DNA from: Mesocentrotus franciscanus
Taxonomy: Eukaryota; Echinodermata; Echinoidea; Camarodonta; Strongylocentrotidae
Length of the DNA stretch: 64,000 nt
Direction: 5' to 3'
NCBI GenBank assembly: GCA_037976565.1
Contig: CP137666.1
Coordinates: 52,293,271-52,357,270, forward strand
Part shown: piece by piece, positions 47,795 to 60,100 of the stretch
How positions within the stretch are numbered: position 1 is the stretch's first letter
Layout of the letters: every line of letters begins with the position of its first letter
The notes under the pieces: generated by a model
Database searches by the model: none
Told to the model about the DNA's origin: nothing
What the model saw: the letters and a program-made list of their open reading frames with translations, nothing else
Translations under genes and position numbers: made by a program

Positions 47795-49989
47795 CCGTAA
47801 TTAACGTTGTATAAACCGCCCTCGTGTATAAACCGCACCCCTCTTTTTCGCCCTTTAAAAAAAAAAAAAAAAAACTTTTTTTTTTTTCGTCCGCGGGAAG
47901 AATTTTTAAAAATATTTTTAAATCATTGATTTTACCGGCTTTTACGACACAAAGTAAGCCGACGAAAAGAAAGAAATGAATTAAGAAAATGATTGCCGAC
48001 ACCACCATGGCAGCATTTGAGGAACAACATAAGAGACAGATCGAGGGAGAGAGAGAGGGGACAAAAGGCATGCCGACGGAAAGCAAGAAATGAATGAAGA
48101 AAATAATTGCCGATACCACCAGCGTTTGAGAAAAAACAAAGACATCGCGGGAGAGAAGCGAAAACAATCGCTGATATTTAATAATTAGGCTTTTAATTTT
48201 ATAACAAAAATAAGCCGACGGAAAGAAATAAAATATGAAAACTAAAAGTAAGATTCAAAGTTATCACTCATACAAATTAGTACGGCACATCGCACCAGGA
48301 AACAAAGACGTCTTGTGATAAACAAAAATCACAATCTAAAAGCAGTAGGCGTAACGACTAACGACTAGCATGCGCCAGCCCAACAAGAATATTATTCGGC
48401 TGTGAAATAGCCTGCTATTGATTGTATTACCATAGCTTGATCAATCGAGCGGGACGCCGGCGGAGGTAGACGGCCATATTGTTTTTATTGTTATTGGGAG
48501 ATTAACTCAACACAAAAGGTTGGTGAGTCTTAGCAATGTTTAACATGAAACAATGAGATCTCGGACAAAACATAGGGAACCTTTTGACTGGGATAGCGTC
48601 AGTCTATGTCTAGTACACGTTGTCTCTTTTGTCCTTCTCTCCAGTTGGTTACGGATTAAGAGGAGATCGGACTTGTCTAGGCACGCCCGACGGCTAGGGG
48701 TGGCTACGGTGTGCGATGGGCTGCCAAATACCCGCTCTAGAAAGCGTGGCTTCTCGGCCAGAATGTGCCGTCATTCCACTGATATTTCTCATTAAATTTA
48801 GTTTACTTATTAAATAATAATAATAATAACACCGGTGGAATAAGTAAAACAACATTAGAATAGACGGACTTCACACAATTTGCACTAGATCTAGAGTCTA
48901 TGACTATGATTAGTCTATGTTACACAAAAAAATCGTAAGAATGACCTAGGCTCACATCAATACGAATCATTGAATTAATAATAGTATTTAAAAATTATAC
49001 AACATAATCCCCCTTTTCGAGAAGTCTCTGAATAAAATGTTATTTATAAATCATCAAATCTATCTCTTTAAATTAAAAAAACATTTTCCCCCTTTATTTT
49101 TTTAAGAAAGGAGGTTGATTCATGATTATAATTTTATTCAATTATTGAAAGAGCTCTGAAGACGAGACTATGTATCATGTAACCGTACTCGAAATCCCAA
49201 CGCCCACCACCCGACATTTATTAAGAATCGACAAACATCTCTCTTCAGGATAGTTAAAATCATCAATCAACCAGAAATATTACAATAATAATAGTTCACA
49301 AAATAAAATATTGCATATTTGTAGGTTGATGACAAGTATTTATATACAAAATCTCGCTAGAAAGACGAACAATTTTTTCCATCGTCACGTCATTTCTTCA
49401 TACTACTACACATATTATTACACATGGGGCAACGCACATTCTTATCCACCGCACGTACGTCAACACTCCAACACAATTATGATCGACTCGGTAGTGACAG
49501 AGCACAATTATGGGCCCCAAATTTCACATTTCGCATCATAGGAATTACATGAAAATTATCAGATCAAGATTAAAATATAACATTCACATTAGATATATTT
49601 TTTCTGATGTTAGAACTTCCAATGGATGATTTGAAAAGCGTTGAAAACGAGTGTCACTTTCAGGACGATGGTTTCTAACTAAACCAGGAACTTCAGGATA
49701 TTTGTTGCACATCATTTTGAAGATTATATTTTCCTCTACATAAAAATATGACGTAGTAAGGAATTTCCTGCGATAACCAATGAAAAATCTGCATTTCGGG
49801 ACATCCCCATCCTCTCCTAAGCGCGAGCACTCTCTGGGACACAATTTGACCGCTGCTGAACGCGGAGATTGTAACATACCTGGAATTTTCAGCATGATGC
49901 ATGTCTGTATGGGTGTATAAACCGCACCCCGACTTTTGATGTTTACCGACGGTAAAAAAAGTGCGGTTAATACACCGTTAATTACGGTA
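47793..49989. mobile_element. TIR DNA transposon (~2.2 kb), probably non-autonomous
   Basis: Left end TACCGTAATTAACGTTGTAT, right end TGTTAATACACCGTTAATTACGGTA-type sequence; the GTGTATAAACCGCACCCC motif occurs near both ends. TA at both borders fits a TA-targeting (Tc1/mariner/pogo-like) element; this class is inference. Inside are two or three GCCGACGGAAAG-AAGAAATGAA units (47957, 48070, 48213), an AT-rich middle, and open frames of 80-103 codons (48553-48795 +, 49584-49895 -) with no transposase motif that I can see. Confidence 0.75.
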
Positions 49990-50140
49990 GTACCTTTTAA
50001 GATTGCACAGAACGCTAGTTGCTGGAGCTAAAGCCAGGTAATAATATCCAGAGACCTTATATCATTTAACGTTATATGCCCTGTACAACAACGGCATGTT
50101 ATTATTATAATTATTATGTCGTTAAAAAATATTTTAAAAT
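49988..50140 (+). mobile_element. tRNA-derived SINE, 3' part
   Basis: Resumes with GTACCTTTTAAGATTGCACA, then GCTGGAGCTAAAGCCAGGTA and ATAATAT, the usual type of body after a tRNA head. It ends in an ATT-rich tail near 50100-50130. Confidence 0.6.
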
Positions 50141-50880
50141 GCTGTAGTTCACTTTGTCATATGTGAACGATCCTTAATGGTTATCAGCCTAGTTACACTG
50201 ATGCCTGCATGCTGGTTGTACACGCTGGGCCGTAACACACGAGCTAGACACTCATAAAGGTCAGTAAACTTTTACTCTAGCTATCAATACAGCTCTCTCA
50301 AGTTTACAAAGCATCTTAGTTTTAACACATTACACATACTATACAGAATTTCAATTCTCTCAAATCCTTTTAATGCTTTCAAATAGATATCAAAACTGAA
50401 AAATCATGAATTATTTACATATTCTCATTGTCACTTGTTCCTATGTATTTTTATCATGATCTAAAGGGGAAAAAGTCTTTCACAAGAAATTGTTTTCTTT
50501 TTGATAGCAATCAATAGCTATAAGTTGATTGATTCTTTTCTTGTTTATCTTTCGGTAAATCTTTATTATTTGTTATCATTATGTCCTCTAGGATCTTAAA
50601 AGTTGGATGATCCTAAATCAAATAAATCAAAACTGATTTCTCTTTTAGTAACTATTATCATTGATTTTACCATTAAAATGAAGCAAATTGCTTTCAAAAT
50701 AATGACAATCTGAAGAGATGTAGTAGAATCAGTCTATCACCAAAACATATGAATGGAAATGATCGCCTCATGCGCCCTTGATCTCTCTCATTATTACATG
50801 TTTCAAACTGTGACACAGAATGTGTCTTTGTTTAGAGACCAACATCTAATGAGCAACCACATTTATACATGACCTTTATC
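50141..50880. other. No gene seen
   Basis: Ordinary AT-rich DNA. Confidence 0.5.
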
Positions 50881-51125
50881 GACCCCATTCCTAACTGCAC
50901 TCCCCTTCTCCTGCGGCATAGCTAAAAAGGGGCACAGGAAGGGCTATGTGCCCCGAGTAGAAAACAATTAAATGAGAAGAAGTTATAAATGGGGAAAAGG
51001 AGAGTTGACCTCATTACTAACTGCTATCTCTTTCTCGAGTGGCTTAGCTAAAGGGGCACAGGGAGGGGTGTGTGCCCCCTTGTATAGACAAAAAAATAAA
51101 TGAGAAGGAAGAAAAAGGGAAAGGA
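50881..51125. repeat. Two-copy tandem repeat, about 123 bp
   Basis: Units starting CGACCCCATTCCTAACTGC (50880) and GACCTCATTACTAACTGC (51007) share GGCATAGCTAAAAAGGGGCA-type sequence, GTGTGCCCC and AAATGAGAAG. Confidence 0.8.
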
Positions 51126-51894
51126 GGGGGACAGGATGAGAAGAGAGAATGAGAGTGCACCCTCTCACTAATCAGTGGCCTTCAAATTTTGCATGACATT
51201 CACCAAGTAAGACAAGTTCCCCCGCCCCTTCCCATGAAGCCAGTGCCCCAATGATCGAACCCATGCTCTGTCACTGCCATTCTCAAGGCAAACTTCACTG
51301 CTGTGCATTGCAGGAATGAATGAGTTGACTTGTATTGGAGTTAACATAACGTCATGTGAGCTACATTTCCATTACATAATCATCATGTCTTAGTCCAGAG
51401 ATATTAAGATTCAAACTTAGTTAGCAGCAATAGGAGATACAACTAGCCTGTGCCCCCCCCCGCTTCTCCTTTGAAACCAATGTTGGCATACCTGTAGTAC
51501 AAAACAAAAATTACCCTCTTTCTCTGTACTGAGATATAGAGTATTTGTTCTGGCATAACTGCTTCTGTAGGCACTTTTGCACTTGCAGGCCATTGCAAAT
51601 ATTGATACTGGAAAGGATTGTTACTATTTAGAGACCAATGTTTGCAGTAAGTGCTGTGTCAATCAAGAAATAGTATTGCAAATGAAAGTGAATGCTGAGT
51701 TTCATCAGTATAGTTTAATAGGCAATGGAATAGCATGGGGGTCCACTCATTGATGGGGGCACTGGTGTTGAAGGGGATGACTCACCGGTCTTAGTAGATT
51801 GATGAAATGACATGTTAGTGAACGAGGATATGGAGTGAGGGGAGGGTGTCATAGCATCTTCTCTCCACATTCCCTCCCTCTCTCTCTCTCTCTC

Positions 51895-51941
<47 letters not shown>

Positions 51942-52380
51942 TTGCCTTGAAATTAGGGAGGCACATGCTCCCCCCCCCACACACACACACTCACATAGCT
52001 ACACCACTAATGTTTGGACTTATTAGAAGAATGTCCAAGTCACACTCTCTTTCAATGCTGATGTAGACAATTGGCCTGTCTGTAAATAGGATTCAAAATG
52101 GAGTATATAGCAATCTACTTTTCTACATTACTATTGTTTAAAGGTGCACAGAGGACCATAGGAGCCCTCTCCTCATACTACAAATATGAAGATTGTAAAT
52201 AGGAATTAGTTGCGAGGTTGATAAAAAATAACCAATACATTCCCCTGTAGTGACATATATATAATAAACAAGACAAATACATATATTTATTGTTGAATAC
52301 TAATATTAAATCCTAGTGATCATTAATACCAGCCAACAATATTTTCATTACAAAATTAGATGAAAGCTCTTCCATACATT
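51126..52380. other. No gene seen; (CT)n at 51879-51941
   Basis: A CT microsatellite and a CA tract (51979-51990) in otherwise featureless DNA. The TAGCTACACCACTA at 51997 looks like the reverse of the GTGGCGTAGCTA-type end seen near 51040. Confidence 0.6.
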
Positions 52381-52385
52381 TATTA

Positions 52386-52753
52386 GGCCAAATAAAAGTG
52401 TTTCTCGTCCACACTGCCTCCTTTTGGCTGCCGCCTCCTTTTTGGCCGCCGCCTCCTTTTTTTAAACTATTTACTATTCAGAAGAAAAAAAAGCAAAAAA
52501 ACAAACAAACAAAAGCCTGTGATATACATTTTGTTTAAATAGCTTCTAAAGTGATACAAATCATTTGTTTTGTCATACATTGCATCAGTATACTCACATG
52601 GCACAATATCTGTGAATAAATAGGCTTAGCCAGCTATAATTAGCATGGCAGCCATCTTGGAAAAAAATAGCAAAAAATTGCAAAATAGTAATGCCCGGCC
52701 TCCTCCTTTTTTTTTAAAGTCCGGACGAGAAACACATTATTTTTTTTTTGGCC
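52386..52753. mobile_element. MITE, PIF/Harbinger-like, 368 bp
   Basis: Left GGCCAAATAAAAGTGTTTCT followed by CGTCC, right GGACGAGAAACAC...TTGGCC; inverted ends of about 25 bp. TTA directly flanks both sides (52383-52385 and 52754-52756), a three-base duplication typical of PIF/Harbinger. Inside, GGC(T/C)GCCGCCTCCTTTT is repeated. Confidence 0.85.
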
Positions 52754-52984
52754 TTACATGGAAAATAAACAATCATTATTTCAAGGGACAACAAAATTAT
52801 ATTTTATGCCACTTAAAATGAATTTTTCATAGCATGAGGTAATGCATTATGCACTTTTTTTTCTGAAACCCTTATATCTATTCCCAGGAAATTGTCTCAG
52901 TTAGAAATAGCTCCAAGGGATTCCATGCGGATGGAAACATCTGACTCGTATCGCTCCATGCTCTGCTAACTAAGGCCAGAATCA

Positions 52985-53250
52985 AGCCCCGTTTACATAT
53001 GATGCATTAAGCAGCCTACAAAAATGCCACAGCAAAATGGAATCACAAAAGCATACATACTGTGCATCGCAAATATGTATCTTATAATAAGCACACGGAT
53101 AAGTGAGTATGTGCAGAGGGTTTGTTGTGCATAGCTACTTTTTTCACCCTCACCTCACCCTCACCCTTACCCTCATTACATTCATTTACATGTAAAATAG
53201 TTCTTCATTTTGCTGCATGGGTCTTTTGAGCGTGTGTGAACGGAGCCTAA
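52985..53250 (-). repeat. Reverse copy of the GTTCACAC repeat
   Basis: Reverse complement reads CGTTCACACACGCTC, TTACATGTAAATGAATGTAA, GAAAAAAGTAGCTATGCACA, matching the 47325-47655 units in order. Contains a CCCTCACC run at 53149-53172. Confidence 0.65.
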
Positions 53251-53750
53251 GAGGGGGAGGGGGTGATTCTGGGTAACATGGCATGGGATGTGATGTATTG
53301 TGCAAGGAGGAAGTAATGAGGCACTGTTCCCTTTATCATATTCTTGATACTGTGTGATGGAGAAGATGATGCTTTAGAAATGACGTTGTTCTTGATTTTG
53401 GATACATTTATTTGTTTTTCTGTGGACATATCAGAAGGAAACAATTCCCATGATAAGCAGTATGAATATACCTAGCAGATGTATTACCCACAAGATTATT
53501 GGAAGATCTTGTATTTTAAAAAATAGCAATATTAATTTCAAATCAACCCAGTGAGATGGATATAAATATCATTTATATCATTTTAAATTTCAGATGGTAT
53601 AGTCTCCTATGAGCTAATGTCGCTTTTCTCTATTCAACCATTATTGATAGAAACTTGATTGGTATGGGATTAGAAGTATAATCGTAATACATTCACAGCT
53701 ATGATGCTTGGTCACCATCCAATGAATAAACCATACTGCCTCACATACTG
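53251..53750. other. No gene seen
   Basis: AT-rich, nothing identified. Confidence 0.5.
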
Positions 53751-53751
53751 A

Positions 53752-54095
53752 TAGCAAAGGACGTAGATAGGCTTACACGAAAAACAGCACAAAGGACATA
53801 GATAGGCAGAGCTAGGGCTTTATGCAAAGACATCATGAAGGACATACATGAAGTTACACAGGGGACTACAAGGAAAGACAAATTGGAGGACAAAGAGAGG
53901 CAGAGTCCTAAAGGAAAAGAAAACTTGAAGGACATAGATACATGAAGGCAGAGGCCTACATTCATGGAAAAGGCAAATGAAATAGGTAGTCAGAGGCCTA
54001 CATTCAAAGAACATAGGTAGGCAGATGTTATGTGGACAGGCAATGCGAAGGACAAAGATAGAGAAAGGACTACAAGGAACGTATTGGACGGATAC
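53752..54095. repeat. Diverged ~46-bp tandem array
   Basis: GAAGGACATAGATAGGCAGA-type units recur about eight times (53756, 53791, 53838, 53886, 53928, 53982, 54011, 54048), several with GGCCTACATTCAAAG. Minus-strand frames are periodic shadows. Confidence 0.8.
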
Positions 54096-54853
54096 CATCT
54101 GTATGTTCGTTACTCCTTATGCTTACCGACGTTCCGGAGACTGAACATGTATGCTGCACAACTGTGTCGCACACAGGGTGATTCTAGAAATAATTAGTGA
54201 CGTACAAACATGAGAAGAACATTAATGATGCGTAACAGGAGAGAGAGAGAGAGTTACATGGAAGAGAGAGAACAAGCAAGAGAGAAAGAAAAAAAGAGAG
54301 AGACCATTACTGGAAAAAGGAAGGAAATGTATGGGAAATGCAGGATGTAAGGACATGCACTATGGAAAACCTTCAAATGACAATCTGAAAGCACTCATTT
54401 CTCTCCCCCTCTCGATTGACATTTCATTAATTTAATTTATCTTCATCCATCATCTATCAATCAACTATGCTGTGTAATTATTGTCGTCTGGGTTTAGGGG
54501 ATACTGCGGTTTGTGTTTTGTGTTTTGTCTGAACTACACTACTTTAGTGGCAGTATATCTATTGTTATGCAGCATCCTTGATTGCAATCAACGATTTCTT
54601 AACTATCGTTATATTTGTTTCTATGTAACCCGTAATGCTCCTAATGTTTTTTCTCATTGGGTTTTTGTATTCAAATTAAAAGTGATGACTTGGATGTAAA
54701 ATGTATATATGTACATATATTTATGTTAAATGATATATGTGTATACAGGCCCCATAGCTAGACAGGTTTGCAGTTGTTGATAAGGTTATTCCTTGTTTTA
54801 AAATTGATCCTTAGAGAAGCTACTATAGGATAACTTGCAAAGGAATAGCTGAA
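54096..54853. other. No gene seen
   Basis: Includes a GA-rich stretch at 54238-54303. Confidence 0.5.
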
Positions 54854-55185
54854 ATCCCCTGTAAAGTATTGGCAGCCCCAAATTGGGAGCCCCAAAGATT
54901 TGATGGCAAAATTTCACTCAAATTGTATCATAATGTCATTTAAGACACATTTCTGCAAGGATTTTCAAAGGAATGTGTTTGAAGTCGAGTATTGATGAAA
55001 GAATACAAAATTTAAGTTTGCTGTGTACAACAGAATACCCAAATTGTTTATTCTTTTATCAATATTTGTCTTCAAACACATTTTTTTTTTTGGGGGTTCT
55101 TTGCAGAAATGTGTCTTAAATGACATCCTCTTTCACATTATGAGTTGGTGAATTTGGGGCTCCCAACACTTTAGAGTGGCTTTAA
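54854..55185. mobile_element. Foldback element, ~330 bp
   Basis: Left TTGGGAGCCCC(AAA) and ATGTCATTTAAGACACATTT, then AATGTGTTTGAAG and TATTGATGAAAGAATA; the right half contains the inverse of each in mirrored order (to GGGGCTCCCAACACTTTAGAG). Loop about 50 nt. Confidence 0.85.
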
Positions 55186-55630
55186 CACTCAAATTATATC
55201 TAACTTTGTTTGATTTAATCCTACTTTATCTATATTTCTTACAGTCAGCTTGTAAAAGAATAAATTACCCCCTCCATGACATTTAAGTCATCAGGAATAT
55301 ATAATAAATGTATCTGTGTACACATACATGTACATGTACCAAAGATATGCCACAATGCCATCATTGAGTCTTGATATAATTAAGACATAATCTTGGTCTG
55401 CCCTTTGCGAGACAAACCATAAATTCAAATTATGATGAAAACAAGACAGACCTTTCTTCTCCATGATGTTAGATGGAGCTGCACGAAGGTGATCTAATTC
55501 ACCGTCAATGGATGGAATGTCTCATTAAACTATGACTCCATGTCCATATCAAGGATGAATACATGGAGGAAATGATCTGTCCTTCCTTGCCTCATTAAGA
55601 ACAAAACATTATCTTGATCAGGGGTGACTA
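55186..55630. other. No gene seen
   Basis: AT-rich, nothing identified. Confidence 0.5.
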
Positions 55631-56290
55631 TCTTGGATGCACTAGGGGAGTGGCACCCCCTCCCCCTATAATGGAATGCATTACCCTATGCCGTATATGC
55701 CCCCTTATTCTGAAGAGAGATGAATACTTTTGATCTCTTTCTTACATGAATATTTCCTGGTGAATTGGAGAAGTTTGCACCCTCTCCACCAGTGCAGAAT
55801 TGACTCCTGTGAACAAAGCATGCTCTATTTATCCTCCCTCTTTAATATGCAGTGAGATGAATATTCTTGGCCTCTTTCAAATCTCTCATATCCGGGTGGA
55901 TTAGGGAAGTCCCCCCTCCTTCCCCAATTAGGGAATTTATTCTAGATACCCTATGCACTGTATATACCCTTTTTTATTATGAAGCCAGAAGAGAGATACA
56001 TCCACTTAGCCTCTTTCATATCTTATCCTGGTATGGGGAACATTGCCCTCCACCTCTACCCCCCCCCCCTTCATTGCAGAAGTAGCTCTATACTCTATAC
56101 TCTGTATATCCTTCTTCTCATTTTGGAGAGGAATAAATGCAGTTGGTTGCTTTACTATTTGCATATTATCTGATGAGAGCCAGAAGTCCATCAATTTATG
56201 TCATTTTTTGACCTCCCCCCTCCCCTTCCCCCTTCTTGTTCTTTGATGACCATATATCCCAGTATACTGGGGCAGTTGCCCTCTTTCCTA
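55630..56290. repeat. Diverged ~130-bp tandem array
   Basis: Units near 55634, 55760, 55897, 56029 and 56262 share (T)GG-GGA-TT(A)GGGGAAGT, CCCCCTCC, ACCCTATGC-CTGTATATACCC and GAGAGATGAATACTTTTG-CCTCTTTC. A half palindromic element is embedded at 56169. Confidence 0.75.
56169..56200. repeat. Half copy of palindromic element
   Basis: Left arm only: ATCTGATGAGAGCCAGAAGT. Confidence 0.55.
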
Positions 56291-57440
56291 CACCCCTAAT
56301 AATTTGCTGCTCATTTCACAAACTAATGTAAGTACAGAAGTACAAAGAGAAAACATTAGACCTGCAATAAAAGAATTTGCAAGAAGACAAAATAATCATA
56401 GTAATTGTGTATTTAATCTAAATAAGATATGAATATAGTGTATTTATTCAACATCGTGTATTTATTCAACATCATCACAAATCCAGTTGTGTAGTATACC
56501 AGGAATGTGAAATTAGGTATTCTAAATAATGTTGTTGACCGTTTTATAAAAATACCGCCAATTAATGTTTAAAAATGTCAGTACCCATTTTTTCTGTCCT
56601 AATCTTCATAAGATGTGAATATAGTGAGTTTATTTTATTAAGATATTTAAGTCTGTATAGCAAAATGCTAGAGGCAATGATAGTCCATCTTAAATCAAGA
56701 TTTTCATCATCCTAAGAAAGAAAAAAAAGATGTTTTACTTCCTTCTATGTACTGGGGATGTTAATTCTATTGGCTTTACTTCGGATCCATGAACCCACAT
56801 GTGGGGTGTTTAATTATATTGTTTTTATCCATGTAGTAATGTGCTTCCTATCTGAATATACAGACTTTTATTTCTATCAGATCATCATGCTAGTATTCTA
56901 TATGTGGGAGGGGGTTTCTAGGAGATTGGATGGATGTGACTCTGAGAAGGGGTATGTCAAGAGAGGGGGTGTGTCAGATGGGTGTGTAGACTGAGTATGG
57001 ACTGAGTATGCAGAGGTTCGAAAAAGAGCGTTTCTGTCCAGATGGGATTAATTTTTAATGAGAGGAGATAATCGGGTAAGGCGGGAAAGAACGGAAAAGA
57101 TGGATACATTAAATTGCGGTTTTAATTTAGGAGAGGCCACTTATCTTCCAGATAGCATGATGGGATGTTGTATCAGTGGCGGCTCGAGGATACGTAAAAA
57201 GAGGTATTATTTCCTTGAAAGGTCTGATAAACAGTGGGAAAAAGGGAATTATTGAGCATTAAAAGTGGGGTATAATCCTATTCCCCAAAATTCCTGACAA
57301 GTAGAAGAGGGGAAGAAAAAGGTAATCAAGTGTAAAAAGTCTTGGTGTGTTATCTTACTTCCTGCATGAATAATTGATGCAGAGAAGTCATGAACAACAG
57401 ATTTATTATACCCGAGAACAAAAGCATAGAATTATGTCCG
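56291..57440. other. No gene seen
   Basis: AT-rich; a direct repeat GTGTATTTATTCAACATC occurs twice at 56439-56475. Confidence 0.5.
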
Positions 57441-57508
57441 CTGAGAGCGAGAAGGGTGTTAATTCATAACATCTTACATATATTGTTTACATCCTTCTAG
57501 CAGTCATC
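57441..57508. repeat. Palindromic element, diverged copy
   Basis: CTGAGAGCGAGAAGGGTGTT on the left, ACATCCTTCTAGCAGTCATCAG on the right. Confidence 0.65.
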
Positions 57509-57552
57509 AGGTGACTTACAAGTCCAAATCAACTGTCACTAGAGCATATTGT

Positions 57553-57615
57553 CTGCTTGGAGACAGAAGGGTGTTCACTCATATACTTTAATGCCCTTCT
57601 TGCACTGAACAGATG
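57553..57615. repeat. Palindromic element copy
   Basis: CTGCTTGGAGACAGAAGGGT left, TTTAATGCCCTTCTTGCACT right, then GAACAGATGA. Confidence 0.75.
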
Positions 57616-57939
57616 ATATGTCTGATCACCCTCAGATAATGTACATAGTATATGCTGCACACGGCTTAATATATTATGAAGCTATGTATAATTCACACGT
57701 CTATGAGAATCTGCCTTCAGAATTGGGTCAAGTAGCAAACGTTGTGTATCCAGTGATTAGCTGGGAGCAAACATGTTTTCCTTCCTCTGTTATTCTATTT
57801 CATATATGTTCTCAAGGAGATATGGATACTGGTCTGTTGTGTATCTCTATAATAATAATAATAATAATTAGATTGATTTATATAACGCAGCTACGACATA
57901 TATATACTCTCTCCTTAACGATACATTGCATGGCAGACT

Positions 57940-58245
57940 GGACTCTTATTCATGTCATGTAATTGCATTGTGAAAGAAATTGACTTATTCTTGGTGAAAT
58001 GTACATGCACTAGACACATAAATGTGTATATGGGACTACACACACACACATGGCATGAAAGTTTGATCCAAATATTTCAGCTGCTTCTCGTTTTTTTCTT
58101 CAAATATGAGGTCATCTGAAGAGCAATCTTCTTCAGGGGACATTTCCTTTGTGATATTCTTCTACATCAAAACAAAGGGAATGAAGAAAGGTTAACCAAT
58201 GAACTATTTTTCTCTTTCACCAAAACTCACCTTCTCTTTAAGTTA
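57940..58245. repeat. Dispersed repeat, copy B
   Basis: See copy A at 28240-28625; same block order and orientation with internal loss of the 28440 hairpin. Confidence 0.6.
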
Positions 58246-59210
58246 CTGTTGACAAGCACTAAATAAAGTTTAGGATGTGTGGGTGTCTTGTTTTTGCTAC
58301 TTAACAATAAGCAAGATCTGTTTCTCTGCCCTACATATGATCCCCTTTTCCTTCTTTCATCTCCATTTGTCATTGCCCGATTCCAGCGTAGACAAGAGCG
58401 CATATTTGTGTTAAGGAGCTTATACACCTTTTAAGCATTCATGACCTCTTTCCTTGCCCTGGATATCACGGCTTATATAGCCTGGACTTGTCACATTGCA
58501 ACATTAGCAAAGAAACTGGAAACATAATCGTTTTTGATATGTTATTCAAAACTCCAGGTTATATCAGTAGAATGAGTCAAGTGAGAAATAACTGAAGCAG
58601 TGTATCTAGGTTTTTTAAACGATCTTTATGAATCATGTCAGTCAGGGAGCAAACTGCAGAGATGTTTTTATTTTAAATGAGGAGTCAACCCCCATGTGCC
58701 TTCTTATATAAAATAGCCCATGGGTTGATGACATTTACATGATTACACACTGCAAGAAGATAATCGTAATGGGCCAACAACACTGACTGCAGTTCATGTA
58801 TTAGCAAGAGTAACAGGGGATGGGGGACCACAATGATTTTTTGTTGGGGAGGGGGTCTGTGTACCCTAGGCCCCTGCCTGTTAGTATTGAACCTAAATGG
58901 TATAAGTTACATTGAGTTATATTTTACTTATTTGAGACTGAGACTCCCTGCTTGTTTTCTTCTGGGATTTTCTTGATTTTGATCTGGAGCGTTACAATGT
59001 GACAGACATGTGCGCTATATAAGAAGCCACCATTATTATTATTATTATTATAACACTTTGGCTACATGCTGTTACATGCTCATTTTGTGAGTTATCTTTA
59101 ATAATACCAGAATAGGGATAGTGGCATAGGAAAATTCTTCATCCTTTACATTTTCTTGTTTTAAACTCTGCTGCAGAAATCTCACCTCTCCTTGAGGAAT
59201 TGGGAATTAT
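58246..59210. other. No gene; possible repeat tail near 58980-59052
   Basis: TGTGCGCTATATAAGAAGCC followed by (ATT)n at 59031-59051 resembles the 3' end of dispersed short elements in marine animals. Otherwise featureless. Confidence 0.4.
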
Positions 59211-59289
59211 TTGTCTGTGCGGACACACAAGGGCGTTACCTCATATACCTTAGCACAGAGTTAACGCTTTTGTGCCTCCCATCAGACGA
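59211..59289. repeat. Palindromic element copy
   Basis: Diverged arms: TTGTCTGTGCGGACACACAA with GGGCGTTACCTC on the left, GAGTTAACGCTTTTGTGCCT and CCCATCAGACGAA on the right. Both arms carry ACACAA / TTGTG in place of CCAGAA / TTCTGG, a paired change. Confidence 0.75.
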
Positions 59290-59709
59290 ATATTCATCCT
59301 TTACATTTTTTCCTATCTCTCTGAAAATATCTCTCTTCTCCTCTTTGAGCGAGCTGGAAAAAATGAGAGAGGAATTTTTTTCCTGCAAAGGAGGTTAATT
59401 TTTTTCCCACTTTGGCTGAGAGGATTGAGACATTAGCGAGACATGACCAGAATTCATCATGGCTTGAATCACAACGATTCCTCTCCCTAGCTCCAAGGCT
59501 CGAATTGGGTTCAGCATCTAGTTATGTGAAGTCAAATAAAAGAGGGCCATCAGAGCATGAGATTGGACGAGCGTGATGCACTCTTGAATTGAAGGAAATT
59601 ATGCAGCATTCATCGCTGTGTGATGGTAATCATGCCAATCAAAATAGCACCGTGATTAGTCTGCAATTGTAATTATGGAATGATATGTCAAATAGTAATA
59701 TCATTGATT
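59290..59709. other. No gene; complex unique DNA at 59430-59690
   Basis: Non-repetitive segment without open frames; possibly regulatory but unproven. Confidence 0.25.
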
Positions 59710-59775
59710 GGAAACTAGAAAGGCATTTAACACTTGGTGTTGAAGTATATGAGTTAACATTCTTCTGATTCTCTA
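59710..59775. repeat. Palindromic element, diverged copy
   Basis: GGAAACTAGAAAGGCATTTAAC left, GAGTTAACATTCTTCTGATT right. Confidence 0.65.
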
Positions 59776-60033
59776 GAGATGGTATCCAGCATGACTGAAC
59801 TTCTAAAATAGCCTAGCATTAGGAATATTAAAGATCTTACTGATGGATGCAGTTTTTGTTTTGTTAACCTTGTGTAGATTTTTTATCATTTTGCAACAAG
59901 CAATTTTACTATCGAACGGCAGATGTCCTTGCAAATCAGTGGTTAATATAAAGGCATAGTCTTCTACTATTTTCTTCAACTTTGTTTGCGCCATTCCACC
60001 ATTTTGTTTGCTCCATTCCACCATTTTGTTGTA

Positions 60034-60100
60034 AGGAGTCAGAAGGGCATTAACTCTGTGTTAAAGTAGGACTGGTATATTAACTCCCTTCTTGCGTTTA
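60034..60100. repeat. Palindromic element copy
   Basis: GGAGTCAGAAGGGCATTAAC left, TTAACTCCCTTCTTGCGTTT right. Confidence 0.75.

Noticed and set aside
49584..49895. Transposase fragment near the right end of the TIR element
   Set aside because: The 103-codon frame shows no catalytic or DNA-binding motif I can name, so it is not called as one.
53741..54098. Cys/Phe-rich minus-strand frames resembling a secreted protein
   Set aside because: Their periodicity follows the ~46-bp DNA repeat, and unit lengths are not kept in frame.
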